A stretch of DNA of 14,811 bases from positions 1 to 14,811 of the forward strand of contig JAVBMA010000036.1 of NCBI GenBank assembly GCA_031553005.1. The letters run 5' to 3'. Positions within the stretch are counted from its first letter, which is position 1; each line of letters starts with the position of its first letter. This document shows, piece after piece, positions 7,997 through 14,648 of this stretch. Below the pieces are notes generated by a model. It ran no database searches. It was not told the DNA's origin and saw only the letters and a list, made by a program, of their open reading frames with translations. The stretch is from RGIG9379 sp031553005 (lineage in GTDB: Bacteria; Bacteroidota; Bacteroidia; Bacteroidales; Paludibacteraceae). The position numbers and the translations under genes are program-made.

Positions 7997-9160
7997 TTAA
8001 ATAGCAATGATCTCCTCCGGCGCCGTTGTAACCTTTTCTAATCCGGACTCGTGCACAATGTACGTGTTTTCATTTCCTACCGCTCCGATTTTATCAATAA
8101 TAAACTTAGGCTCCAACGCAATAGCCATTCCGGTTTGTAAAGTTTCCTTATTTTTTCGGCATAAAACAGGCATTTCGTTTATAACCAATCCGATGCCGTG
8201 CCCAACAAAAGATGCTTGTTGGGTGCGTCCCATAAAACAATCTTCAAGGTGGTGTTTTTTAGCTATTTCCAGCGATTTTTCATATAAATCTTCACATACT
8301 GTACCGACTTTGCTCATTTCCATCAATGTATCATGTATTTCTATTGATACCTGATGCGCATAATAGGCTTCCCGAGTAGTCTTCCCGATTGAAAAAATCC
8401 GGGTTTGATCTACATTATATCCGTTGAAGTTTCCGCATATATCTACCATAACCGTCTGTCCGGAAAGAATCGGAGCTCCGTTTTGCCCGATTGGAATAGA
8501 CGGATGCACACCTTGTCCGCCAAGGGCAAAATCATAAGCCGAAGGAGCTCCTGCATTTTCTCCTGCAAGGACTGTACCCATAAAAGCTTCCATGCTTTGC
8601 CCGAAAATGCGGAAGATACCCAGACTTCCTCGTTTGCGTATCTCATATTCCATTTCAACTGCAAATTCCTGATCGGTCATACCCGGTTTATACAAAGAAG
8701 GAAAAACTCTGAAAGCATCCGATTGTCTACGGCCGCCTTCCCGTATCAATTCCAGTTCGTATTCAGTCTTGATGCTTCTTACTTGACGAAGAGCAGTTGT
8801 GCTATTTATTAATATTGAGTTTGGAAATATCTTTTCAAGCCGGACCCACTCGTTATGAGTCATTTCGTCGCCTTCCATCCAGAGAGTTTCCGGTTCCGGA
8901 ATCCGGAGTTCCTTTAATATGTCACTTATCTGTTCCGGCTTACGGATATAAAAGATATTTTCCCCGTTTAATCCTTGTGGCCTTTTTACAAAAAATATCT
9001 TTTCTCCACTCTGGCGAAGGAAAAGATAGCCGCTAAATATGATGCCCGATGCATAGAAAAGATTCACATTAGAAGAAATAAGGCATGCTTCGACATTCTC
9101 CTTTTTCATCTTTTCCTGTATTTTATTCAGGCGTATCTGTAATTCGTTTTGCATTTCCAT
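7997..9160 (-). CDS. M24 family metallopeptidase (Xaa-Pro aminopeptidase/dipeptidase-like)
   Basis: This 387-residue protein has the two-domain layout of aminopeptidase P/prolidase: a creatinase-like N-terminal domain (about 8-125) and a pita-bread catalytic domain (about 135-380). The five dinuclear-metal ligands are all visible: Asp240 (MVDICGNFNGY), Asp251 (NVDQTR), His321 (FVGHGIGL), Glu350 (ALEPKF) and Glu364 (GNENTYIV). It probably cleaves N-terminal Xaa-Pro bonds in peptides in the cytoplasm; no signal peptide is seen. The exact substrate (aminopeptidase P or dipeptidase) cannot be decided from sequence, and an M24 member with a different substrate is possible. ATG codons at 9158-9160 and 9152-9154 are both usable. 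The promoter places transcription start only a few bases from the first, so the second (MQNELQ) may be the real start. It is transcribed alone, towards pnp and away from the decarboxylase gene. Confidence 0.9.
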   Translation of the reverse strand: MEMQNELQIRLNKIQEKMKKENVEACLISSNVNLFYASGIIFSGYLFLRQSGEKIFFVKRPQGLNGENIFYIRKPEQISDILKELRIPEPETLWMEGDEMTHNEWVRLEKIFPNSILINSTTALRQVRSIKTEYELELIREGGRRQSDAFRVFPSLYKPGMTDQEFAVEMEYEIRKRGSLGIFRIFGQSMEAFMGTVLAGENAGAPSAYDFALGGQGVHPSIPIGQNGAPILSGQTVMVDICGNFNGYNVDQTRIFSIGKTTREAYYAHQVSIEIHDTLMEMSKVGTVCEDLYEKSLEIAKKHHLEDCFMGRTQQASFVGHGIGLVINEMPVLCRKNKETLQTGMAIALEPKFIIDKIGAVGNENTYIVHESGLEKVTTAPEEIIAI

Positions 9161-9172
9161 TTATTTTTTTTG

Positions 9173-9203
9173 CAAAAATAGTTTTTTTATATGTGATGAC
9201 AAA
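9173..9203 (-). promoter_or_regulatory. Promoter of the M24 peptidase gene
   Basis: On the minus strand TTTG (9200-9203) is followed after 19 bp by TATTTTTG (9173-9180), a full match to both Bacteroidetes elements. Transcription would start at about 9166, giving an unusually short leader of about 5-15 nt depending on which ATG is used. Confidence 0.65.
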
Positions 9204-9475
9204 TAATGGTTTTATGTAAAATTTATAAGTATTTAATCATTCATTATGAGTCTTTTATTTAATCTTTCCCGATATTTTTGGTTAGCCGCTTATTATATAA
9301 AACGTTTTCTTGTTTTGTGTTGTTTTATTATGTAAATTCGCGTCCATTTTTGATTGAATATAATTATTTTTGGAATCCAAGTAAGTTGGATTGATTGAAA
9401 ATAATTAATGTAAGTCAGATGAATGTTTTATTATGATTAATTTTTTTGTTGTTTAATAAGTTTAATTTGGTCAAG
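9204..9475. other. AT-rich divergent intergenic region (rest of the gap 9161-9475)
   Basis: The whole gap is 315 bases and holds no plausible gene. On the plus strand, candidate -7 elements for the decarboxylase are TATTTTTG (9273-9280), TAAATTCG (9333-9340, one mismatch; CTTG lies 20 bp upstream at 9309-9312) and TATTTTTG (9365-9372). None has a perfect TTTG at 19-21 bp. The main structured element is the inverted repeat at 9361-9407. Confidence 0.5.
9361..9407 (+). promoter_or_regulatory. Bipartite stem-loop upstream of the speA-like gene
   Basis: A perfect 10-bp outer stem (TAATTATTTT, 9361-9370, with AAAATAATTA, 9398-9407) encloses a perfect 7-bp inner stem (AATCCAA, 9374-9380, with TTGGATT, 9386-9392). 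The inner loop is GTAAG, and the stems are separated by an internal loop of 3 and 5 nt. It ends 68 nt before the start codon. It could be a 5'-leader RNA structure, or a DNA operator overlapping the TATTTTTG at 9365-9372. It has no T-tract after it, so it is not a simple terminator. Confidence 0.6.
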
Positions 9476-10867
9476 ATGAAAAATAAATATGTTGATTTGA
9501 TTGAGCAGTCTTTTGAATTTCCTAACGAGGAATTTAGTGTTAACGACAATGAACTATATTGGTTTAATGTTCCTCTGATGGATGTAATAAAGCAATATGG
9601 AACCCCTCTTCGCATTGCTTATTTACCTAAAATTGCGCAAAATATCCAAAGCGCAAGGCGAATGTTTAATGTAGCCATGGCTAAGGTGGATTATAAAGGT
9701 GATTACAATTATTGCTACTGTACAAAGAGTTCGCATTTCTCTTTTGTGATGGAAGAAGTGTTGAAAAATGAAGCAAATCTGGAGACTTCTTCCGCTTTCG
9801 ATATAAATTTATTGGAAGCTTTATATGAATCCGGCCATCTTAAAACAGATAGATATATTATATGTAACGGATTCAAACGTCCTCAATATATAGAAAATAT
9901 TCAGCATTTTATTAATCTCGGATTTGAAAATACAGTACCTATATTGGATAATATATTTGAATTGGATCTCTTATTAGAGAACTTTGATAAGAAATTTAAA
10001 GTAGGTATACGTATTGCTTCGGAAGAAGAACCGAAGTTTGATTTCTATACTTCCCGCTTAGGTATCCGTTACAATGACATTGTTCCTTACTACTTAAAGA
10101 AGATTAAAGACAATCCGCAAGTAGAAGTTAAAATGCTTCATTTTTTTATTAATACCGGTATTAAAGATACTGCATACTATTGGAATGAGTTGAATAAAGG
10201 AGTTAATCTCTATTGTGAACTGAAAAAGGTTTGTCCTGAATTAGACAGCCTTAACATTGGCGGAGGATTTCCGATTCAGGCACATTTGGATTTTTCGTAC
10301 GATTACGAATATATGGCGGAGGAAATTGTAGCCCAAATTAAAAATACATGTACACAGCAGGGAGTTCCGGAACCGAATATTTTTACGGAGTTTGGTTCTT
10401 ACACTGTAGGCGAGAGTGGTGCAATGCTCTATTCCATCGTAAATCAGAAAAAACAAAATGACCGTGAGCTGTGGAATATGATTGACAGTTCCTTTATTAC
10501 TACATTGCCTGATACTTGGGCAATCAACCAGCGTTTTCCGTTCCTTGCTATTAATAATTGGGATTCGGAATATGAGCGCGTTCATCTTGGCGGGCTGACT
10601 TGCGATAGTGAGGATTTTTATAATGCAGAGGCTCACTCTAATGCAATTTTCCTCCCTAAGATGCACGACGACAGAGAACAATACATCGGTTTTTTCCACA
10701 TGGGAGCATATCAGGAATCGTTAAGCGGATATGGAGGTATTCAACACTGTTTGCTACCCGCTCCGAAAATGGTTGTAATTGATATTGACGAAAATGGAGA
10801 ATATTTTACCAAATTATTTGCCAAAGAGCAAAGTTATAAGTCGATGTTGAAGACACTGGGATATTGA
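9476..10867 (+). CDS. speA: Arginine decarboxylase homologue, short Bacteroidetes form (fold type III, PLP)
   Basis: This is a PLP-dependent alanine racemase-fold decarboxylase that probably converts arginine to agmatine for polyamine synthesis. The 463-residue product starts at ATG 9476; an in-frame TTG 30 nt upstream is less likely. Lys84 (CYCTKSSHF) sits where the Schiff-base lysine of SpeA lies. LHFFINTG (221-228) matches the HFHLGSQ strand. NIGGGFPI (260-267) is the phosphate-binding glycine loop, and EFGSYTVGESG (305-315) follows. GGLTCDSED (372-380) holds the C-D-S-x-D active-site motif, and MGAYQESLSGYGG (409-421) is the SpeA-type C-terminal signature. It is far shorter than E. coli SpeA (about 660) and lacks the extra helical regions. 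Related enzymes (diaminopimelate, ornithine and carboxynorspermidine decarboxylases) share the fold, but GAYQ plus TCDSxD favours arginine. No other polyamine gene is in view. Confidence 0.82.
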   Translation: MKNKYVDLIEQSFEFPNEEFSVNDNELYWFNVPLMDVIKQYGTPLRIAYLPKIAQNIQSARRMFNVAMAKVDYKGDYNYCYCTKSSHFSFVMEEVLKNEANLETSSAFDINLLEALYESGHLKTDRYIICNGFKRPQYIENIQHFINLGFENTVPILDNIFELDLLLENFDKKFKVGIRIASEEEPKFDFYTSRLGIRYNDIVPYYLKKIKDNPQVEVKMLHFFINTGIKDTAYYWNELNKGVNLYCELKKVCPELDSLNIGGGFPIQAHLDFSYDYEYMAEEIVAQIKNTCTQQGVPEPNIFTEFGSYTVGESGAMLYSIVNQKKQNDRELWNMIDSSFITTLPDTWAINQRFPFLAINNWDSEYERVHLGGLTCDSEDFYNAEAHSNAIFLPKMHDDREQYIGFFHMGAYQESLSGYGGIQHCLLPAPKMVVIDIDENGEYFTKLFAKEQSYKSMLKTLGY

Positions 10868-10973
10868 TGAGATGAAAGGTGAGAGGGGAAAATTGAAAGT
10901 TTTTTAATATTCTAAAATATGGAGCTCTGATATTATCCCGTATTTAGTTTAAGGAAAAGGAGCAATAAAATAT

Positions 10974-11008
10974 AAACGGAGTTTCAGATGAAACTCCGTT
11001 TGTATTTT
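10974..11008 (+). terminator. Rho-independent terminator after the speA-like gene
   Basis: The arms 10974-10985 (AAACGGAGTTTC) and 10990-11001 form a perfect 12-bp stem with the loop AGAT, followed by a T-rich tail (GTATTTTG). It lies about 106 nt after the stop codon, giving a fairly long 3' untranslated region in which I see no other structure. Confidence 0.9.
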
Positions 11009-11162
11009 GTATTAACTTGATTTCGGCTTTTCAAAAATAATAATTCGGATTTATTTGACCGGTGAACAATGGTGGTTAGTGATTTTATTGCTTTAACCGG
11101 GATTGTGCTTCCTTCTGTTTTGTTTTAAACAAATAATAGAAGAGGCTTAAGTTGTAGTATTT
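11009..11162. other. Non-coding part of the 419-base gap between speA-like gene and purB
   Basis: The gap 10868-11286 holds no credible gene. After the terminator this stretch contains only a small palindrome, TTGTTT-T-AAACAA (11120-11132), of unclear meaning. The purB promoter, its overlapping inverted repeat and the leader hairpin occupy 11163-11286. Confidence 0.5.
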
Positions 11163-11188
11163 ATTTATCAATATTGAAATTGATAAAT
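11163..11188. promoter_or_regulatory. Perfect 10-bp inverted repeat overlapping the purB -33 element (possible operator)
   Basis: ATTTATCAAT (11163-11172) and ATTGATAAAT (11179-11188) are exact reverse complements with a 6-bp spacer ATTGAA. The right arm contains the ATTG proposed as the purB -33 element. The position suits a dimeric regulator. It does not resemble the E. coli PurR site. Confidence 0.5.
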
Positions 11189-11211
11189 CCATAATAAAAT
11201 TGTTACATTTG
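11179..11211 (+). promoter_or_regulatory. Promoter of purB
   Basis: ATTG (11179-11182; 3 of 4 to TTTG) is followed after 21 bp by TACATTTG (11204-11211), a perfect -7 element. Transcription would start near 11217, giving a leader of about 70 nt. A second full -7 match, TAAATTTG (11259-11266), lies nearer the ATG but has no recognisable -33 element. Confidence 0.65.
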
Positions 11212-11227
11212 TACCTTCAAAATTTTA

Positions 11228-11253
11228 AACCATACCGACTGTATGGGATGGTT
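11228..11253 (+). promoter_or_regulatory. purB leader with two mutually exclusive short hairpins
   Basis: CCATAC (11230-11235) can pair with GTATGG (11241-11246) around the loop CGACT. Alternatively AACCAT (11228-11233) can pair with ATGGTT (11248-11253). The two share the bases CCAT, so only one can form at a time. Both stems are only 6 bp and may be chance. Confidence 0.35.
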
Positions 11254-11286
11254 CTGAATAAATTTGTAATTTTTATATATTATATC

Positions 11287-12630
11287 ATGAAACTTAATGC
11301 TTTAACAGCTATTTCACCCATAGACGGACGTTACAGGAATAAGACAGAAGAGCTGGATGTTTATTTTTCGGAATATGCCTTGATACGTTATCGTGTATTG
11401 ATTGAGGTTGAGTATTTTATTGCCCTTTGCGAGCTTCCCTTAGAGAATTTAAAATCGATAGATAAATCACTGTTCGACACTTTACGGAAAATATACAAAG
11501 ATTTTTCACTGGAAGATGCACAGCGGATTAAAGACATAGAGAACGTTACTAACCACGATGTAAAAGCAGTTGAATATTTTCTAAAAGAAAAGTTTGATGC
11601 ATTGAACTTGCAGCCATACAAAGAATTTATTCACTTTGGATTAACTTCTCAGGACATTAATAATACAGCCGTACCTTATTCAATTAAAGAGGCATTGACT
11701 CAATTCTTTTGTCCTTTATTGGAAAAGTTAATTACGAACCTTTCCGAGAAAGCGGAAGAGTGGAAAGATATCTCCATGTTGGCGAAAACGCACGGACAAC
11801 CCGCTTCTCCTACTCGTTTAGGAAAAGAATTAATGGTTTTTGTTAGCCGGTTGAAAATTCAGTTGGAGCAATTGAAAGTATTGCCTTATTCCGCTAAGTT
11901 TGGCGGAGCAACCGGTAATTTCAATGCCCATCACGTAGCCTATCCTGAACGCGATTGGAAAGCTTTTGGAAACCATTTTGTAAATGAAAAACTTGGATTG
12001 CACCGTGAAGAATGGACAACGCAAATATCCAATTACGATAATCTTGCAGCTATCTTTGACTGCCTGAAGCGAATCAATACCATTATGATTGATATGAACC
12101 GGGATTTCTGGACTTATATCTCTATGGAGTATTTCAAACAAAAAATTAAAGCAGGAGAAGTCGGTTCTTCAGCAATGCCTCATAAAGTTAATCCGATAGA
12201 CTTTGAAAACGCAGAAGGAAATCTTGGTATTGCAAATGCAATTCTCGAACACCTGGCTTCCAAGTTGCCTGTATCCCGGCTACAACGCGACTTGACCGAT
12301 TCGACCGTTTTGCGTAATGTCGGCGTTCCGTTTGCCCATATGTCGATAGCTATCCAAAGCTCATTGAAAGGGTTTGGAAAACTATTGCTCAATGAAAAAG
12401 TACTTTTCGAAGACTTGGACAATTGCTGGGCAGTTGTTGCAGAAGGCATTCAGACTATTTTACGCAGGGAAGGTTATCCGAACCCATACGAAGCACTGAA
12501 AGCCCTGACCCGTACAAATGAAGGCATCACCGAAAAATCCATTCAGGATTTTATCGGAACATTGGATGTCAGTCCCCAAATTAAAGAAGAACTTCGTAGT
12601 ATTACCCCTCATAATTATACAGGAATTTAA
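11287..12630 (+). CDS. purB: Adenylosuccinate lyase
   Basis: PurB is a fumarase/aspartase-superfamily enzyme. It removes fumarate from SAICAR in IMP synthesis and from adenylosuccinate in AMP synthesis, as a cytoplasmic homotetramer. The ATG at 11287 gives 447 residues and the conserved start MKLNALTAISPIDGRY, as in E. coli (456 residues). An in-frame upstream extension to 11200 would lie inside the promoter and is rejected. Motifs are TNHDVKAVEYFLKEK (88-102), TSQDINN (120-126), KTHGQPASP (167-175, catalytic His169), and the signature GSSAMPHKVNP (293-303) with the flexible-loop catalytic Ser295. DLTDSTVLRN (335-344) is also conserved. It belongs to the E. coli-like PurB subgroup. It is followed 74 nt later by the ABC exporter, with a palindromic repeat between them. 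Confidence 0.98.
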   Translation: MKLNALTAISPIDGRYRNKTEELDVYFSEYALIRYRVLIEVEYFIALCELPLENLKSIDKSLFDTLRKIYKDFSLEDAQRIKDIENVTNHDVKAVEYFLKEKFDALNLQPYKEFIHFGLTSQDINNTAVPYSIKEALTQFFCPLLEKLITNLSEKAEEWKDISMLAKTHGQPASPTRLGKELMVFVSRLKIQLEQLKVLPYSAKFGGATGNFNAHHVAYPERDWKAFGNHFVNEKLGLHREEWTTQISNYDNLAAIFDCLKRINTIMIDMNRDFWTYISMEYFKQKIKAGEVGSSAMPHKVNPIDFENAEGNLGIANAILEHLASKLPVSRLQRDLTDSTVLRNVGVPFAHMSIAIQSSLKGFGKLLLNEKVLFEDLDNCWAVVAEGIQTILRREGYPNPYEALKALTRTNEGITEKSIQDFIGTLDVSPQIKEELRSITPHNYTGI

Positions 12631-12641
12631 ATTTTGTGATG

Positions 12642-12669
12642 GTAGAGACGTGGCATGCCGCGTCTCTAC
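12642..12669. repeat. 28-nt near-perfect palindrome (GTAGAGACG...CGTCTCTAC)
   Basis: All 14 base pairs form; one is a T-G wobble (12651 with 12660) and the rest are Watson-Crick. The ends are GTAGAGACG and CGTCTCTAC around a GC-rich centre TGGCATGCCG. It starts 11 nt after the purB stop. It is much more GC-rich than its surroundings. From memory, palindromes of this GTAGAGACG type are scattered across Bacteroidetes and some other phyla. It could act as a 3' hairpin for purB, but no T-tract follows. Confidence 0.8.
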
Positions 12670-12704
12670 GGACAACCAACACAAATTCAAAAAATAAAAT
12701 TCAA

Positions 12705-14525
12705 ATGCCCCAATTTTTTATCCTATTAAAAAGATTTGTAGGTCCTTATAAAGGATACGTTGCATTAAACGTAATCTGTAATATCCTTTCTACAATATTC
12801 AGCCTGTTCTCATTTGCGTTGATTATTCCGATTTTGGAAATCCTCTTTAAAACAAAACAAGTAGAGTACAGGCTTGAGACTTTTGCTTGGAATATCGACG
12901 TAATTAAGAATAATGCTTACTATTATGTTGCCAATTATATCGAGCAGAATGGAGGAATTCAGACACTAATGCTATTGGGCGTTTTATTGATTATAATGAC
13001 CTTTTTCAAAACAGGTATTGCTTATCTTGCCAGTTACTATATAATCCCTTTACGTACCGGATTGGTACGCGATTTAAGAAACCAGATGTATGACAAAATC
13101 GTAGATTTAAACATCGGGTTCTTTAAGAAACAAAAGAAAGGAGATATAATGGCTCGCATGACCGGAGATGTTGCAGAAGTAGAATCTTCTATTATGAGGT
13201 CTATCGAGCTACTTTCCAAAAATCCGATAATGATTGTTGTTTATCTTGTCATTATGCTGATTTTAAGTTGGCAGTTAACACTGTTTGTTCTGATAGTGCT
13301 TCCGATAGCCGGTTTTATCATGGGAAGAGTAGGACGTTCGTTAAAAAAGACATCAAAACTTGGACAACAACAATCCGGTCAGCTTTTATCCCAAATAGAC
13401 GAAACTCTTGGCGGACTTCGTGTTGTAAAAGCTTTCAATGCAGAGAAAAAAGTTGTTACTCGTTTCAGTTTTATGAATGAAACATTGCGTCGGACTATCA
13501 ATAAGATAAACCGTCGTTATATGTTGGCTCATCCAATGAGTGAGTTCCTTGGGACGGCAACGATAGCTATCGTTTTATTTTTCGGGGGAACATTGATTCT
13601 TAATGACAATAGTTCATTGTCTGCTGCCGAGTTCATATATTATTTAGTAATATTCTATAGTATAATAAATCCCGCTAAAGATTTATCAAAAGCCCTTTAC
13701 AGTATTGAAAAAGGAAAAGCTTCGTTAGAGCGTATAGATGCCATCCTGAATGCAACTAATCCGTTGAAAGAAGTAAAAAATCCGGTTATTGTCGAGCCGT
13801 TTTATTCGAAAGTTGAATTTGAGCATGTTTGGTTTAAGTACGAAAATGATTGGATATTGAGAGATATCAACCTTACTATTAATAAAGGAAAAACAATAGC
13901 CCTTGTAGGGCAGTCCGGTTCCGGAAAATCAACATTGGTCGATTTGTTACCCCGGTTCTATGATGTAAATGAAGGAACAATAACCATTGACGGCATAAAT
14001 ATTAAAGACATGACTCTTTTTGACCTGCGCTCTTATATGGGCAATGTCAATCAGGAAGCCATCCTGTTCAACGATACCATTTATAATAATATCACTTTTG
14101 GTGTAGAATTTGCAACTATGGAGGAAGTTATTGAAGCTGCAAAGATTGCCAATGCTCATGATTTTATTATGGAGACCGAGGAGGGATACCAAACTAATAT
14201 CGGAGATAGGGGAGGCCGCTTGTCCGGAGGGCAGCGTCAACGTCTTAGTATTGCAAGAGCGATTCTGAAAAATCCTCCGATTCTGATTCTGGACGAGGCT
14301 ACATCTGCTTTGGATACCGAATCTGAGAAATTAGTACAAGGGGCAATTGAGAATTTAATGAAGAGCCGTACAACAATTGTTATTGCTCACCGATTGTCTA
14401 CAATTAAAAATGCAGATGAGATTTGTGTAATGCACAATGGCGAAATTGTAGAAAGAGGAAAGCATGAAGAGCTTATCACTTTGGATGGATATTACAAAAA
14501 ACTGCATGCAATGCAGTCTTTCTAA
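12705..14525 (+). CDS. ABC exporter, MsbA-type half transporter (TMD fused to NBD)
   Basis: This 606-residue protein has a six-helix type IV exporter domain (about 15-330) fused to an ATPase domain (about 368-606), and works as a homodimer in the inner membrane. ATPase motifs are Walker A GQSGSGKST (402-410), Q-loop Gln450, signature LSGGQ (506-510), Walker B ILILDE (526-531, catalytic Glu531), D-loop SALD (534-537) and the switch His562. The intracellular-loop segment GFFKKQKKGDIMARMTGDV (138-156) is typical of lipid flippases and multidrug exporters. The ATG at 12705 is chosen. An in-frame extension to 12636 would translate the palindromic repeat and is unlikely. Substrate is uncertain: MsbA-like lipid A-core flipping is the leading idea, drug or peptide export the alternative. 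It may be read from the purB promoter. No clear terminator is seen after it. Confidence 0.92.
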   Translation: MPQFFILLKRFVGPYKGYVALNVICNILSTIFSLFSFALIIPILEILFKTKQVEYRLETFAWNIDVIKNNAYYYVANYIEQNGGIQTLMLLGVLLIIMTFFKTGIAYLASYYIIPLRTGLVRDLRNQMYDKIVDLNIGFFKKQKKGDIMARMTGDVAEVESSIMRSIELLSKNPIMIVVYLVIMLILSWQLTLFVLIVLPIAGFIMGRVGRSLKKTSKLGQQQSGQLLSQIDETLGGLRVVKAFNAEKKVVTRFSFMNETLRRTINKINRRYMLAHPMSEFLGTATIAIVLFFGGTLILNDNSSLSAAEFIYYLVIFYSIINPAKDLSKALYSIEKGKASLERIDAILNATNPLKEVKNPVIVEPFYSKVEFEHVWFKYENDWILRDINLTINKGKTIALVGQSGSGKSTLVDLLPRFYDVNEGTITIDGINIKDMTLFDLRSYMGNVNQEAILFNDTIYNNITFGVEFATMEEVIEAAKIANAHDFIMETEEGYQTNIGDRGGRLSGGQRQRLSIARAILKNPPILILDEATSALDTESEKLVQGAIENLMKSRTTIVIAHRLSTIKNADEICVMHNGEIVERGKHEELITLDGYYKKLHAMQSF

Positions 14526-14574
14526 AAAAAAGGAATCCAATCACAATTCATACGGACTTATAAATCAGCTGACT

Positions 14575-14614
14575 AAAAAATAAATCAAAAAAACTTCAAA
14601 AAAAGGGCTAAAAA
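14575..14614 (+). promoter_or_regulatory. Phased A-tracts upstream of the rrn promoter (UP-like element)
   Basis: Four A-runs of 5-7 bases lie at 14575-14580, 14587-14593, 14598-14604 and 14610-14614. Their centres are about 11-12.5 bp apart, roughly one helical turn. They end three bases before the -33 TTTG. This suggests bent DNA or contacts for the RNA polymerase alpha C-terminal domain, as in strong stable-RNA promoters. Confidence 0.55.
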
Positions 14615-14616
14615 GA

Positions 14617-14648
14617 TTTGGAGAGTAAGGTAAAGTGGTTTACCTTTG
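14617..14648 (+). promoter_or_regulatory. Strong promoter, probably of an rRNA operon
   Basis: TTTG (14617-14620) is followed after 20 bp by TACCTTTG (14641-14648). Both elements and the spacing match the Bacteroidetes consensus exactly, and this is the best promoter in the window. Transcription should start near 14655. Confidence 0.8.

Noticed and set aside
9415..9615. Minus-strand frame antisense to the start of the decarboxylase gene
   Set aside because: It is a shadow of the coding sequence and shows no domain or motif.
11200..11286. 29-codon N-terminal extension of purB
   Set aside because: It overlaps the -7 element and the probable transcription start, and the conserved PurB N terminus begins at 11287.
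12636..12704. 23-codon N-terminal extension of the ABC exporter
   Set aside because: It would translate the palindromic repeat. The first transmembrane region fits a start at 12705.
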